From: Gliomastix tumulicola
Lineage: Eukaryota > Ascomycota > Sordariomycetes > Hypocreales > Bionectriaceae
Assembly (NCBI GenBank): GCA_001599755.1
Contig: BCHX01000002.1
Span: 558,001 to 622,000 of the forward strand
Length of the DNA: 64,000 nucleotides
Direction: 5' to 3'
The position numbers and the translations under genes are program-made. The notes under the pieces are model-generated. The model saw only the letters and a program-made list of their open reading frames with translations. It had not been told where the DNA came from and did not search any database. Each line of letters opens with the position of its first letter. The first letter of the stretch is position 1. Of the stretch, positions 30,416 to 42,680 are shown one piece after another.

Positions 30416-31836
30416 ATGGATCTCGAAATCGCAAAACCGCTCGCCCTCCCATGCGGCCTCATCCTTCGCAATCGGCTGGTGAAGGCGGCGCTAGCCGAGT
30501 CCTGGAGCGACAGAGAACACCTGCCCAGCGCGGAGCTGATCGAAGGGTATCGTGTCTGGGCTCAGGGAGGCTGGGGCGCCGTGCTCACAGGCAACCTCAT
30601 GATTGATGTGCGATATCTATCGACACCCGAGGACAACGCTGTCGACGACTCGATTCCCAGGGAGAAGACCATCCAGCGCTTCACCGAATGGGCGCAGGCC
30701 ACCGGCGCCAACGGCACGGCTGCCATTGTGCAGCTCAACCATCCAGGACGGCAGGGCATGTCGTGGTGCGGCAAGCAGGGCATTTTCTCCAAGTCCATCG
30801 CGCCGAGTGCCATTCCTTTGGATATGGGCAGCGACGTTATTTCGAATCTTTTGCGGGCGCTCATGTTCGGGACGCCGAGGGAGATGACTGTACAGGAGAT
30901 CCAGGACGTGGCTGCGCGCTTCGCAAAGGCAGCCAAGCTATGTGCAGAGGCTGGATTTGCTGGCATTCAGATCCACGCTGCGCACGGGTATCTCCTGTCG
31001 TCGTACCTCACCGCGAGGAGTAATCAGCGGACAGACGACTATGGCGGCAGTCCCGGGAAGCGGGCGAGGATCGTCGTCGAGGTCATCCATGCGATTCGGG
31101 CGGCGGTTCCTGCAGGCTTCTGCGTCGGGATCAAGCTGAACAGTGCCGATCATCAGAATCAGGGAGAGTTAGATGATTGCTTGGAACAGCTGAAGCTCAT
31201 CACCGAGGCCGGAGTCGATTTCGTTGAGATCAGTGGAGGGACATATGAGAAGCCAGATGTAAGAAGGCGCTCTACGTTTTCTTGGTCTTGGCTATGTGTC
31301 CTTGAGCTAACACATCTTATGTTACCAGATGCTCCTCAAAGCGAAAAACGACGGAGTGAAAAAGGCCAGCACGGTTGCTCGCGAAGCCTTTTTTCTAGAT
31401 TTCGCCCACATCGTGCGCGAGAAGTTCAGGGATGTTCCCCTCATGGTCACTGGCGGCTTTCGAACGCGGGCAGGGATGGAAGATGCATTGAAAGAAGGTG
31501 GCTGCGACTTGATTGGTCTCGGCCGGCCAGCTGTTCTCAACCCCTCCCTGCCAAATAATGTCTTGCTGAGCCCGGAGACGGACGATGCAGCTGCGAAGCT
31601 GTATACAAGACCCATCCCTACGCCTTGGTTCGCCAAGGCGCTCAAGGTGACTGCCGTAACAGGAGGTGCAGAGACGGTACGTTCTAACATCCCCCGCAAT
31701 CACAGGGTGAGAAAGTAGACTAACTTCGACACAGGTCTGGTATCAGGAGCAGATGCGCACCGTGTTCTTGAAGGACGGCAGTTCCGGGTGGCATACGATG
31801 ATGGGGAAAATGTTCGGCTTCTTTGGTCTTTTCTAG
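30416..31836 (+). CDS. NADH:flavin oxidoreductase, Old Yellow Enzyme family
   Basis: Exons 30416-31258, 31329-31676 and 31735-31836, all phase zero, give 430 residues. The start is the ATG of MDLEIAKPLALPCG; the frame upstream begins only at TTG. The TIM-barrel flavoprotein pattern is clear: LILRNRLVKAALAES, AIVQLNHPGRQGM, FAGIQIHAAHGYLLSSYLTARSN followed by RTDDYGGSPGKRAR, then LMVTGGFRTR and DLIGLGRPAVLNP near the FMN phosphate site. The HAAHGYL segment holds the active-site His pair. Relatives reduce activated alkenes with NAD(P)H using FMN and often belong to secondary-metabolite or detoxification pathways. The hydrophobic C-terminus MMGKMFGFFGLF is unusual and could contact membrane. No biosynthetic partner gene is adjacent. 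Confidence 0.9.
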
Positions 31837-32142
31837 CCCAGGCTCAGTCACGACTTTTTACCTTGTCTTGATTCTTCGCGTTATTAGACTTACTAGACTG
31901 CCCGCTGTCCGTCATGCGCTATCAGCTTGCTACAGAATTGCGGAACGAGACTCATATTTCAAGGCTTCAAGAAGACACATTAATCATATTAGAAATCTAT
32001 ACTAATGAACAAGATCCAATAGCCAAAGGAAATGGCAGGGTATATGTCGACGAACTCGCTCACAAAACATGGGTATTCTCTTCCAACTCCTGGTGCCCAA
32101 TCTCTCACAACTCCATATCCTTGCTCGAAAAGACAATCTCAA
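31837..32142. other. Intergenic between convergent OYE and HET genes
   Basis: About 300 bases, relatively AT-rich, between convergent genes. It presumably holds both 3' untranslated regions. Confidence 0.5.
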
Positions 32143-33420
32143 TCAGAACAATTCCGGCTGCCAAACCGTCCCGACAGTCGAATAGTTCACGTTGTCCACA
32201 TTTCTGACCAGGTCATACTCCTGACTCGATGTCCTGATATAGATGCGCTGGTCCTTCCTGACCGGCCGCAGGTAGATCCGCACCGCTCTCATGGACCCGG
32301 ACTCGCTCAGCTCCCAGCAGTTCAGTGTATATTTCAGCGTCGTCGACTGCCTCACCGCGTGCCAGATCTGGAAGGGGATGACGCCGACGACGGTCAGCCC
32401 GGACAGGACGGCCGTGGTGGGGTGATCTCGCTTTGATATCGGGCCGCTGATGCCCTGCGAGGTCCTCGTGAAGCCACCGCGGTGCCGCATGACCTTCTTC
32501 TTGCCGAACTGGATGGTCATCCGTCCACAGTGTCTGTACCAGGTCGGCGAGGGTGCCATCAAACCCCATTCGTTCGGGCCGAGGTCTATTGCGCTGTCCG
32601 GCTTGACCTGGAAAGCCGCGCCCGGTCCTTCCGGCGGCATCTTCCACGCAAAGAGAGACTCGTCGTTCTTCGTCAACAGCTGCTCCTGCAGCCTCATGAA
32701 TGCGTTCTTGCCTTCGCCGTACTGTACGGTCATGCTGATGTTGAAGATGCCCAGCATGCTGTATGCCATATCCTCCTCGCGACCTGTCTGACGACCAGCC
32801 ATCCAGCTCATCTTGGCCGCGATGCAGGCGGTGCGGAAGTCCTCGGCGCCTGTCAGATACGTCGCGCTGATACCCGTGACCTGCTCAAGCTGGGGAGCGA
32901 GCCTCTTCTTCGACCCCATCAGCTGCCAATTTGTGTCGTAAAAGAGCATGTGCTTCGGAGCGAGAAGCTCCTGCAGCGTCCATCCACGCTCAAACCACAC
33001 CGACGGCTTGCCCGTCCGAGAGTCATAGAACATCCGCGGACTCGGTTCCGTTGCGTGGGCATCCCGGCGCACATCGGCAAGGTGCGTGAAGCAGACGAGC
33101 GCCTCGGTGTACCACTTGTACATGGAGTTGATGGACTCGGCCAGCTCGCTGCTGTTGGGCTTGTGGATGCAGCAGCTGTCGATCCACATCCACCGGATGC
33201 CCTGCTCCCGGGCCGTGAAGCAGGCGCCCAGGATCTTGTCCAGCTGCGGCGTCGCGTGGCGGCCTCTGGTGTTCCGGAGCTCCTCGGCATAGCGTCCGAT
33301 CTGGTGGCAGAGGATCTCGGGTTCCTGCCAGCGGTGGGAGAGGATGGCGTAGCCTTCTGCTCTGAAGCTCTCCTGAGTGCCGGAGTGGAGCTCATAGGTC
33401 TCGGTGTTGAGACAGCGCAT
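32143..33420 (-). CDS. HET-domain protein, 425 residues
   Basis: Intronless frame from the ATG at 33420. It starts MRCLNTETYELHSG and has GYAILSHRW (about 23-31), WMWIDSCCIHKPNSSELAESI (the diagnostic core about 78-85), VWFERGWTLQELLAP (about 136-150) and YSMLGIFNISMTVQYGEG. It is therefore in the same HET-D/E-type subclass as the 9551 gene but lacks long C-terminal additions. The segment after residue 280 has no recognised domain and ends VGTVWQPELF. It lies beside a large membrane protein gene on the same strand and about 4.3 kb from a NACHT gene, so it is part of a possible non-self recognition block. Confidence 0.85.
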   Translation of the reverse strand: MRCLNTETYELHSGTQESFRAEGYAILSHRWQEPEILCHQIGRYAEELRNTRGRHATPQLDKILGACFTAREQGIRWMWIDSCCIHKPNSSELAESINSMYKWYTEALVCFTHLADVRRDAHATEPSPRMFYDSRTGKPSVWFERGWTLQELLAPKHMLFYDTNWQLMGSKKRLAPQLEQVTGISATYLTGAEDFRTACIAAKMSWMAGRQTGREEDMAYSMLGIFNISMTVQYGEGKNAFMRLQEQLLTKNDESLFAWKMPPEGPGAAFQVKPDSAIDLGPNEWGLMAPSPTWYRHCGRMTIQFGKKKVMRHRGGFTRTSQGISGPISKRDHPTTAVLSGLTVVGVIPFQIWHAVRQSTTLKYTLNCWELSESGSMRAVRIYLRPVRKDQRIYIRTSSQEYDLVRNVDNVNYSTVGTVWQPELF

Positions 33421-34302
33421 TTTGGGCGGTGGAATATTAGCGAGTCAAGGGAGTGGAGTGTTGAGGACGTTTCCAAAGTGTGTGTGTTCTGCTTTTCTGG
33501 TTCTTGTGGTAATACAGTCTGCGTATATCCAAAAGCCTCATTCTCTGTCCATCATTTATATGAATGACTCTTCAAGATCTATAATTATTCTGCCCTTGAG
33601 CGTGTGGACGGATTTGGCACCTAAATGCGCGCCTCGAACGAATGCGAGAGATCCCTGTCACTGGCGGAGTAAGCGAGAGGGTGGTCAGAAAAAGACGTTC
33701 TAGTCACTTCTATTCCACTATCACAGCGGAGATCTGCAGGTTGATGAATAATCGCCTAGAAAGAGATCAAATACACATAGAAGCCGTCTACATCTATACA
33801 CATAGGGTCTTCTATGGGCGCCTTGAGCCGTTTTGCGGCTACTAAGCATCACCCATTCTCCTTTTCCCGGCTTAGAAGCGCGGTGAGGACAGTGAACAGT
33901 TTCTCCCTGTACTCAGCTATTCTGTCTATCGTCAAGGCCCCCCTGTAAGCCCGCAACTGGTCCCTATTTTTAGAGACCCTGCTCCCGCTTTTAGAGCATG
34001 CGGATGTGCTGCACTGCTGACCTTCAAGGCCACTTTGTCGCCTGTCAGACGGCCTGGTAGGGCTGTTGTTGGTCATTGGTAAGCATATTTCCAGCAAGGA
34101 CGGCACTCGGACTCGTAACTCCGCAATCCCTTCCCTCACAGCCTGCCAGGCAGCTGGTTGCCTTGCGAAGGCATGTGGTGCTTGTAAGGGCTGCGCCGCA
34201 AACGTTGTCTCCTCTGATTCGGTGATTTTTGTTAAAGCTAGCCAGGTATCCCGCCAGGCCTGTATTTTTAATATCGCTAACGTTGAGGCTCCATTATCAT
34301 CA
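33421..34302. other. Intergenic, HET gene to membrane protein gene
   Basis: About 880 bases with the HET promoter at the left. The middle (33850-34290) looks slightly coding on minus (LRAYRGALTIDRIAEYREKLFTV) and Cys-rich on plus (KACGACKGCAAN), which could be a relic of a mobile element or another gene, but I cannot support a call. Confidence 0.35.
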
Positions 34303-36779
34303 TCATGCCCGACTATCTGCTTGTGTCTTGCTTTTGTTCTTCCTCCATCGTCTCATCTTCCTCGGCGGGGCATGGCTTCTGTCTATCTTGCCCTCTCCAC
34401 CGAGGCCAAGCTGTATCTTGCGCGACTGTGTCAAGCTCGTCGACTCGGAGTCCACAGCATGGACGGTCGTCTGATCGGCCGGCTTCATCGCTGATGCTTC
34501 CCCGTCATCCTCAGGCTCATGAGCGTCGACAATCCCCACGAGCGCGTTCACCTTTCTCAGCTTGATCTTGTCCTGGTCCGTCACAGGACCAAACGGAGGG
34601 AGGTCCCCATCCTTCATCGCCCTTCCCATGCGAGCCATAGCCATCGAATCAAACGTGGCCGTCCAGGTCGGGGCCTTTCTCGAGTACCAGACCACGGCCG
34701 CAAGTCCCACCGTCTGCAAGCCTATCAGGATGGAGATGCCAATCGTGCTGGCAAGATTCTTGGTCGGCTTCGCGAAGAGCGTCCCCGGCGCCGAGTAGAT
34801 CTCGCGCGCATAGAGGAATCCCTCCCCGGCGATGGTCCTTTCCAACATAGCGCGGTTGACCAGGAACATGGCTATCTCCAGCAGATCTCTGGCAGCATAT
34901 GTCTCCCCAAAGTAGGACGTCCAAGTGGCAAGGAGCTGGCTAATGTCACCATCTGCCCTGTCATCGTCCATGGGCTCCCTTCTGGTCCTGTAGCAGAGTC
35001 CACTCGGGTCGTCAGAGATCCAAGGCTTACTCAGAACCTGGTCAAAGGGTACGTTCCCGAACGCGCACATGATCCCCAGCATCTCGCCGGGCGATATCGC
35101 AGCTGAGTTGTTGTAGGCCATCTGAAGGAAGGAAGCGTTGCCGAAGAGCGCGTTTGCCGCCATCATGAGAGGCCCCGAAGCGGTCAGCAAGCCGCCGCTG
35201 CCCACTGCAAATGGGTCGACAGCTCTACGCTGAAACGGCAGATCGTCCCGATCAGCTTCGTTGTCATCTCTTGACCGTTGTCAGTCACAAAACACACCAG
35301 AACTCAGACTATGTAGAGGGGAGGGGGGAAACACTCACATCTCCTTGGGTCGACCCCTCTCAGCACTGACAGGGAGCCAGTTATTCGTGTCCTTCTCGAT
35401 GGTTTCCTCATCGGGCCATGTATCGAGCAAAGGACCGTATACGAACTCGTTCATATAATTCCCGAGCTCAAAGTAGCCTCTAGTGGTAGACGCCGTGCAT
35501 TTCATGGTGTAATTGTCGACCGGCACGGTCAAGGAGGGATATAGATCCGGGCTCGACTGCAGATCGATGAAAAGCTCCTCTTCGACTGTTTCCCTGTTTC
35601 GACTTTTTGACCAAGGATACTTCCCAATCTCTCCTGGGGCGCAAACCCGGATCTCCATATTCGGCCTTCGTATGCTGACATCCAGAGGGCGTTGGCCCCC
35701 GCAAGGAGAAGGAAAGCTGGATCGAGTTATGTTCTGGCAGGTTACAGAAGAGTTAAACCGGAGAGCATGCTCGCGGAGAACACCGGTGTGGGTGCCGTTG
35801 GGTAGAGAAGTGACGAAGAAGTGGTTGTCTGGATGCATTTTGTCGCCAGTGCCGTCGTCCGATCCGTAGAGGAAGAGCGACTGATAACCTGTGGGTTCGT
35901 GCCACTGTGTCGACTGATTGGGGCCGTATGGGTTGTCGACCCAGAGGTTATGCTGAATCTGCGTGTCGTCAAAGGTGGCTAGGCTGTTCACGACATCTCG
36001 GACGATTATGTTATGGTCGACGAGCGGTAAGGCCCATAGGTCCGCATCGAAACCGACGGTATACGCTCGAGTACCACATCCGCCAACGGGGAGATCAGAA
36101 CATGACAGCGCAATGATCGGTTCCAGGCGGACCAGAGAGTTTTGCAGCGGCTGTTGGATCGCACCTACACTCAGTTAGTGTTTGTTCAGATCAATGGCAC
36201 ACACAAAGGTCGTGGATACATACCAATCGCCACCATGAGAGCGCCGTACCAGAGTAGACCGCTTGATCTTCCATTGCTACCAGCGCGCCATAGAATTGTA
36301 ATGTCTGCCCATCCCCGGTCCGTTAAGGCGAACAGCTGGGACATACTGAGTGTCTGTCCGTCGAATCGACGCTGGGCGAAAGTAACCGCGGCGTAAGCCA
36401 GTATGGTCGTCGTTACGGGGATAGTGAGGATGCCCGAGATGGACTGAAGCGCCTTGATGAATGCTAGCAGACTCCAGAATGAGAGGTACGAATTGGCATC
36501 GACTCTGCCTCTCTGGTCGTAATAGCCGGAAGTAGTCAATGACCGGTCATCCAGGATGCATGTCAAGACCCAGGGCACGATGAGCGTGGTCAGGTAAAGA
36601 GCCAGTAGAATGATCGGCGTTTTTCTGTATCTGAGAACGGGCTCTTCTTTCCTCGTGGGTTCTGCACGTTTCGTCTGCAGCGTGCGCGGCTGTGCTCGGG
36701 TCTGTTCATGTCCACTGCTGCTGCTGTCGTCGCCTGCGAGAGGCTGCGCCTCCTCCCTGTGCTGCTCATGATGGTCCAT
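34303..36779 (-). CDS. Large multi-pass membrane protein of unknown function
   Basis: Three exons on minus, 36779-36224, 36164-35339 and 35269-34303, give 782 residues with a consistent frame. A cytosolic Ser/Glu-rich N-terminus (1-50) is followed by a helix at about 54-75 (TPIILLALYLTTLIVPWVL), a long hydrophobic stretch at about 98-135, a shorter one near 172-186, a large extracellular-type region of more than 400 residues with many Asn-x-Ser/Thr sites and Cys, and a final helix at about 633-657 (STIGISILIGLQTVGLAAVVW). A basic, charged tail follows (RKMRRWRKNKSK). This topology is typical of fungal membrane proteins that have no assigned function. The third exon acceptor is my best reading. 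The gene is divergent from the NACHT gene 970 bases away. Confidence 0.7.
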
Positions 36780-37749
36780 TGCGGCAGTCCGCGAGGATGG
36801 AGGGCCTGGTGTGTACGAAGGCCTATATTTTGTGTGTGTCGTGAATTCTCACCCGCAGGATGGGCTATAACAAAAGAAATGACGGGCGACAGGGAATTTG
36901 CAAGGGGAGAGCCAGAGTCGGGATGGAGAGGTTGTCTTATAATGAATGATCTACGAGTAATTATGCCTTGCCGCACGTTTGAGCCAGCGTTTGCCCTGTT
37001 AGGGCGGCGCAGCAGAATGGCTTGCCCTGTACACCCGCTGTGAAAGGTAACGTTAGGCGGCACAGTCGTGCTAGCACGCAGAGTAGCTAGCCTCAATAGG
37101 GAGGTTTGGCGTTATTTTCGGAACAAAAATAAGGCTGGCCTAGCTCGTCGGGTATAAAATCACTTCACGCATCCGAAGCACTAAGGCGGGCTTAGAAGCG
37201 GCCAATGAGTACATTGACACGTGCCTGAAGAAAAACATGAGACGTGGATGTAGAGAAAATATGTGGTGCTATTGCCTCATGTTTTTTTTGGAGGACTTGA
37301 CTGAGCGTGGATGCAGCAGAACATGGAGACTATCACCGGCAAATATTCGCCGTGTATGGGCTCTCCAAGTTCACCTTCTAGTCCATGCAGTGCTACTGCT
37401 GTCTATCGTGTGTGGGCAAAAACGCTATCCGACCATTCAAACGCGCTCCTGCAGGACAAGCGGGCTGCCAGCCAGTGGTAACGCGTTACACTACACCAAG
37501 TCAGCCTTGCAGCAGCACGTGACGAGTCTTAAGATGAGTCAGGCGCTGCGTGCGTGCCCGATCAGCCTCTGCGGGGTAAATATTTGAACCTGATGACTTT
37601 GGAAGACGCAGAATGGGAAGTTTCCTTTTTCATCTCATGAGATCGGGGAACGAAAGTCGCAATAACAAGCTCCTCTCGAATCAATGCCCTCTGATCATAT
37701 TTGACAATTCAGATATCTGATCTCAAGATCTTCCACTGGAAAACGAGCA
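36780..37749. other. Divergent promoter region of membrane protein and NACHT genes
   Basis: A 970-base space between divergent genes. A TATA-like tataaaat occurs at 37153-37160, far from either start. I see no gene here; the frames present are short or lack ATG starts. Confidence 0.45.
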
Positions 37750-40700
37750 ATGTCAGCACCAGCACCAGCACCAGCAATAGGCGCTGCCGTATCCCAAATC
37801 CCTCCGCCATCCGATACCATTTGGAATGATGCAATCGCAGATCTGGAGCGTATCAAAGCCAGCGGAAACAAAGACGCGAAGCACGCTTTGACATTTGTCC
37901 AAAAGCTGTCGAAGCCCGCCCAAAGTGGCCCAGGAAGCGACATCAATAACGTGGCCAAGTACCTCGAGAGTGCCGAAAAGGATCAGAAGGACTCCCGGTC
38001 GCGCAATTATTTCGCCACGGCCATCAGCATCCTCAACAAATCCGTGGGCATCGGCCATGCGGCGCTTCCATGGGCTGCCGTGCGAGCTGTTATCACAACC
38101 GTGACTGCCAGCATCAAACTTGGGAGCAAAACGACCGATTCTATCGCAATCATTGCGTCTCTTTTTGTCCGGTGCGACTTCTACACCACGTTGTACCTTG
38201 CTGCGGCCCAGGACACAGTCGTCACATACTTCAGCCACCTAGACAGGCTCAGAAAAGCCATCGCCGGCGTATACGCGAAGTCGCTGATGCTTCTCGGGTA
38301 CTTGGATCGTATCTCTTCTAGAAACACGGCTCGGAACCAACTTACCTCGCCATATACCCTTGTCAATGTAGACACCCATGTCCAAGGCCTACAGGCCTAC
38401 GAGCATGATCTCAACCAGATAGGAAACGAGTGCCAGCAGGCTCTGACGGTTCAAGATGGTGGCAAGCGACGAGAAGAGGCCCACAGAGTTCTCGGAGAGA
38501 TCACGGAGCTTCATACAGACCTAGAAGCCCTAAAGCAGCCCATGTAAGTGCTTCTATCCCAGACCTTAGTTTATGAAGTCCCGCGTTGCAGGTCACGCGC
38601 GTGCGCATAGGCTAACTCGACCCCAGGCTTTCCACATACAGACAAACCGTCTTTGCCGGGCTCAAGTCAGTTGACACTGCTGGCTTTGACCAGTTGAACC
38701 AAAAGGAAGTTGTTACATGTCTCGAGGATACTCGAGTCAACGTTTTGCAAATGGTAGAGAACTGGGCTGGCAACGTATCCTCCGACAAGGACATCTTCTG
38801 GCTCGAAGGTCTGGCTGGTACAGGCAAGTCAACCATCTCTCGAACCGTCGCCGACAAGCTGCAGAGGCAAGGGAAATTAGCGGGCAGCTTCTTTTTCAAG
38901 AGGGGCGCAGGAGACCGAGCCAATGGGAGACGATTCTTCGTCACCATTGCGTGCCAACTAGCCGGCAAACTGCCGTCCATGTTCGACCACGTTGCTTCTG
39001 TGCTCGACGGGGTGCACGATATCTCGAGCAAGAATATCGAAACACAGTTCGAGGCGCTTCTTGAGAAGCCTTTTAGTCTGCAAGAGGGAGAAACGCGGTC
39101 GGGAGATCTGATCATCGTCGTTGATGCTCTGGACGAGTGTGAACCCTCAGACCTGAGCATGATCCTCCCGCGGCTAGCCCGAACGAAATTCAAATGTTTC
39201 ATCACTTCACGGCCCGGTATTCAATCTTCTCTCTATTCAGAAGAGTTGGAAGAAGAGCAAAAGATACACTTGCACAAGCTGGACGAGTCAGTCACGACAG
39301 ACGACATCCGCAAGTATTTGAACTTTGCGTTGACTGAAATCAAGAAGAAGTCTCTTCGCACACGAAGAGGAGAACTTCTTCATAATTGGCCGGACGAGGA
39401 TATCTTGAATGGGCTTACCGACCTTGCCAATCCCCTCTTCATTGCTGCAGCGACTATCGTGCGTATGCTTGATTCAAAGCATGCCCCTAAGAATCCAGTT
39501 GAACTGACGCAGGATATCCTTGAGAGGAGACGCGGTGGCCTAGAAGGCATCGAGAATATTTACAACCAGGTACTCGCCAACCTACCACCGGAATCTGGCG
39601 ATACATTTCGCGAAGTTGTCGGTCCTATCATCATTATGTTTGATCATCTCAATGCCGTGGGTCTGTCGTCACTTCTAGGCATGAGCGAATGGGATATCGA
39701 TCATTGCATTAGTCAACTGGAGGAGATTCTTGACATTTCTGACCCGGAAGCCCCCATCAGGCCCTTCCATTTGTCTCTTCCGGACTTCCTCCTCGGAACA
39801 TCCCCTCGTCACGAATTCCGGATAGACCGTCAAAACTCGAACAGGCAGATGGCAAGCCATTGCATCCGTTTACTCAGCGACAGCCTGCAAAAGGACATCT
39901 GTAACATCGGCTCTCCGGGTTGTAGGGTTGGTGAGGTCTCCTCGGAGCTGATCGCGAGGCGCTTGCCTCCACCAGTGCAGTATGCGTGCCTCTACTGGAT
40001 CGATCACCTGAAGGCTTGCGGTGACCAACTCCAAGACGATGGCGAAACTCATACGCTTCTGACGGCCAAGTTTCCGATGTGGCTGGAAGCATTGTCTTGG
40101 ATGGGCAGGCTGGACGAGAGCAGACGGATGATTTACGACCTGCAACAGCTTACAAATGCCAGCGCTGGGGGGTTCGCCTCTTTCCTGGAAGAATGCAGGA
40201 TGTTCGTATCTGTGTTCCTTCCAGGCATCCAGGAAGCACCGCTGCAAGTCTATTATGCGGGACTAGTGTTCACTCCCGCGGATTCAATGCTGGGGAAGGC
40301 CTTTTCTAACCTCTATTCATCAGAATGGAATGTTAAAGTGCCATTGATCCCCCCAAATCTGAGCTTTAGCCTGCACAGCTTCACCAGCCAAGATGAGATT
40401 ACAAGTCTCTCAATTTCAGACGATGGTCTCGTGGCATGGGGAGAGAAATCCGGGGCAATCCGCGTGGTCAATGCGAAAACCGGGGAGCTCGTACGCGAAC
40501 TTGACTGGCAGGACAAGTCACTTCGTGGGCTTGCTTTCGGTGCCGAGGGTCAACTGGCGGCCGCTTCTTCGTTCGAAACTCGCATATGGAATCTGAAAAC
40601 TGGCAAGCTGATGCAAACCATCCCAAACGGCGTGGGGCGGGGGGGCGGCATTTCCTCGAAGCCGGACGGTCTTCTTTGCATTGTCGAGGTGCAGTGGAAT

Positions 40701-42251
40701 AACATGACCTGTTTTGTGCTCAAGTACGACTTGAAGAGTGGAATATGGCTAGCTGAGCGGTCCTTTGATTCGGAAACAAAGGGATCGGAGGTGGTTCTTT
40801 CACTGGATGGCCAATGGATTGGTCTTCAGTCTGATGCAGCTGTGAAGGTTCTTGCAATTTCCAAGGATAAGGATGAGCGAGACGAGTCTTATCTGTGCGG
40901 AAACAGAACCAGAGGCATAGCCTTTTCCACGAATGGGATGCTGCTGGCTGTATTGCATTATCAAGTCACCATATGGAACCGAGAGACGGGCACAGTTCTG
41001 AGAGAAATTGCCACAGAGCCTTTGCGGCCTGACACACTCATCCTTACCCCATCCATGGTCTTTATGGGCTTTGAGGAGGGTAGCCTTGGTCGTTTGAGCT
41101 TGGCGCCTGGCAGTGACACGGGCACAAAGGCCGAGCAAGTCGTGGCCCATAACTCGGAGATTCATCGTCTTGCCATCTCAGAGAGGTGCAACATTCTCGC
41201 ATCCGCATCAGATGATGGGGCCATAAGAATATGGGACCCTTCCCTTTTTTCTTCGTTGGTCCAAAGTTCTCCTAGTGGGGTGTCTAGCGTCGATTCTATA
41301 GAGTTTGGGTACGCTGGCAAGACCGTTGTGTTGAGTCAGGACGAGTTTGAAAGCGTGACGATCTGGGATGCCACAGACGGCAGCTTCATATCGGAGATTG
41401 CCCAGCGCGGTAGGATCTTTTCTACTGCTGAGGCAGCACCGCATCTGGCAGTAAACATTTTCGGCTCCCCTATGATTCGCATATATGATCCAACTTATCA
41501 GGAGCTCAAGCACCAATATGAAATCCCGGACCAACAGATCTTTGCCCTGGCATTGTCTGATGACGGCAAGAGAATACTGTCGGTCGGCCGATCTCTAAGC
41601 AGGACTACTTTTGATCTCCATGTTTACAACTGGGAGACTGGTGAATCAGACTGGCACACGGAACTAGACGTGAAGAACATCGGTTTTAAGCCACTGCTTG
41701 CATTTCATGCAGACCAGTCATGCACCAGAGTCGCTGTGAAAGACCGGGAAACTGGTGAAATATACACTTTGGATAGATCAAGTGGTGCCTCGGGCAGATA
41801 TAAATTCTACAACGTCGAAGAACTTGCTTTTCTAAGCAACGGAACCCAACTCCTGGCCATATCGGGGAATGGATCTGGATGGGTCAGGGACTTTGAGGAT
41901 GGCAGAGTCTTATTCAGGTTTGAGAGCCCTGCAGATGGCGTATATCGGGACCAATCGTGCCTCGGCTCCCTCGAGAAGGCCATGATCCCTGGCAAGGCGT
42001 ACCCTCGCCAAGATCAGCTCTCCGCACTCGTCAATAGTCATCACGTCAGTTGGGACGGCAAGTGGGTTATGAATGGTGCTCATCGCTCTCTATGGCTGCC
42101 GGAAGATTTTCATCGAGCAGTCTCGGCCACTTCAGATTCATCTCTAGCTCTACACACGGAAAAGAGGGGGTTGTGGATATTGCATCACCAAGTACAACAC
42201 CAGGAAAATGCCGCGACGCAGGAGGACGGACGAAGCAGAGAAATAGTCTAG
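37750..42251 (+). CDS. NLR-like STAND protein: helical N-terminus, NACHT NTPase, beta-propeller
   Basis: Exon 1 (37750-38543) and exon 2 (38627-42251) give 1472 residues. Residues 1-264 form an all-helical domain after a short AP repeat; HAALPWAAVRAVITTV and a FVRCDFYTTLYL helix resemble the helical N-terminal domains of fungal STAND proteins (NACHT_N/Goodbye type), by pattern only. The NACHT NTPase follows with Walker A GLAGTGKST (about 326-334), Walker B LIIVVDALDECE (about 426-437) and a sensor-like FITSRPG. A winged-helix-like part (PIRPFHLSLPDFLLG) comes next. From about residue 850 to the end, divergent WD40/YVTN-like blades appear (SDDGAIRIWDPS, VTIWDATDG, TRIWNLKTG). The single intron falls at the boundary between N-terminal domain and NACHT module. 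NLR proteins sense non-self or damage by oligomerising; that role is inferred. Confidence 0.9.
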
Positions 42252-42680
42252 AGGATCAGTGTCCATTCAAAGAGCCAACTGTTTGACCTACCGAGCTGGC
42301 GAGCTACATCCGAGTTGAAGGCGTCCACAAATAGATGCGTCATGTATGGGAGCATTTTCGGCGTTGAGACAGGGCTAAAGCGTTAGGTTTCCTGCTCAGC
42401 GCCATACCCCATGGACCAAAACCGGGAAATACAGCAACGGCGACCCCGGCTGCTACTTGGGCAGCTTCACCATAAGTCTTTCTCACGTAGCAATTTGAGC
42501 AGTTATACATGATTTCCTAGGTAGTTGGTGAGTGTCAAGTCACCATCATGCAAGGTGACACTGTGCCGTGTACTGTGTGCGCTTCACTTCACACTGTAAA
42601 GTTAGTTCCAATATTTCTTTCCACGACGCTACTGCAAGCCACTCGCAGTTTCATTTCCAACCTTCCATTCCCCGGCGAGC
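42252..42680. other. Intergenic, NACHT gene to SRPK-like kinase locus
   Basis: About 430 bases between tandem loci. No independent feature is seen. Confidence 0.5.

Noticed and set aside
33850..34290. Possible transposon or Cys-rich gene relic
   Set aside because: Short coding-like stretches on both strands but no terminal repeats, target duplication or recognisable transposase or reverse transcriptase motif.
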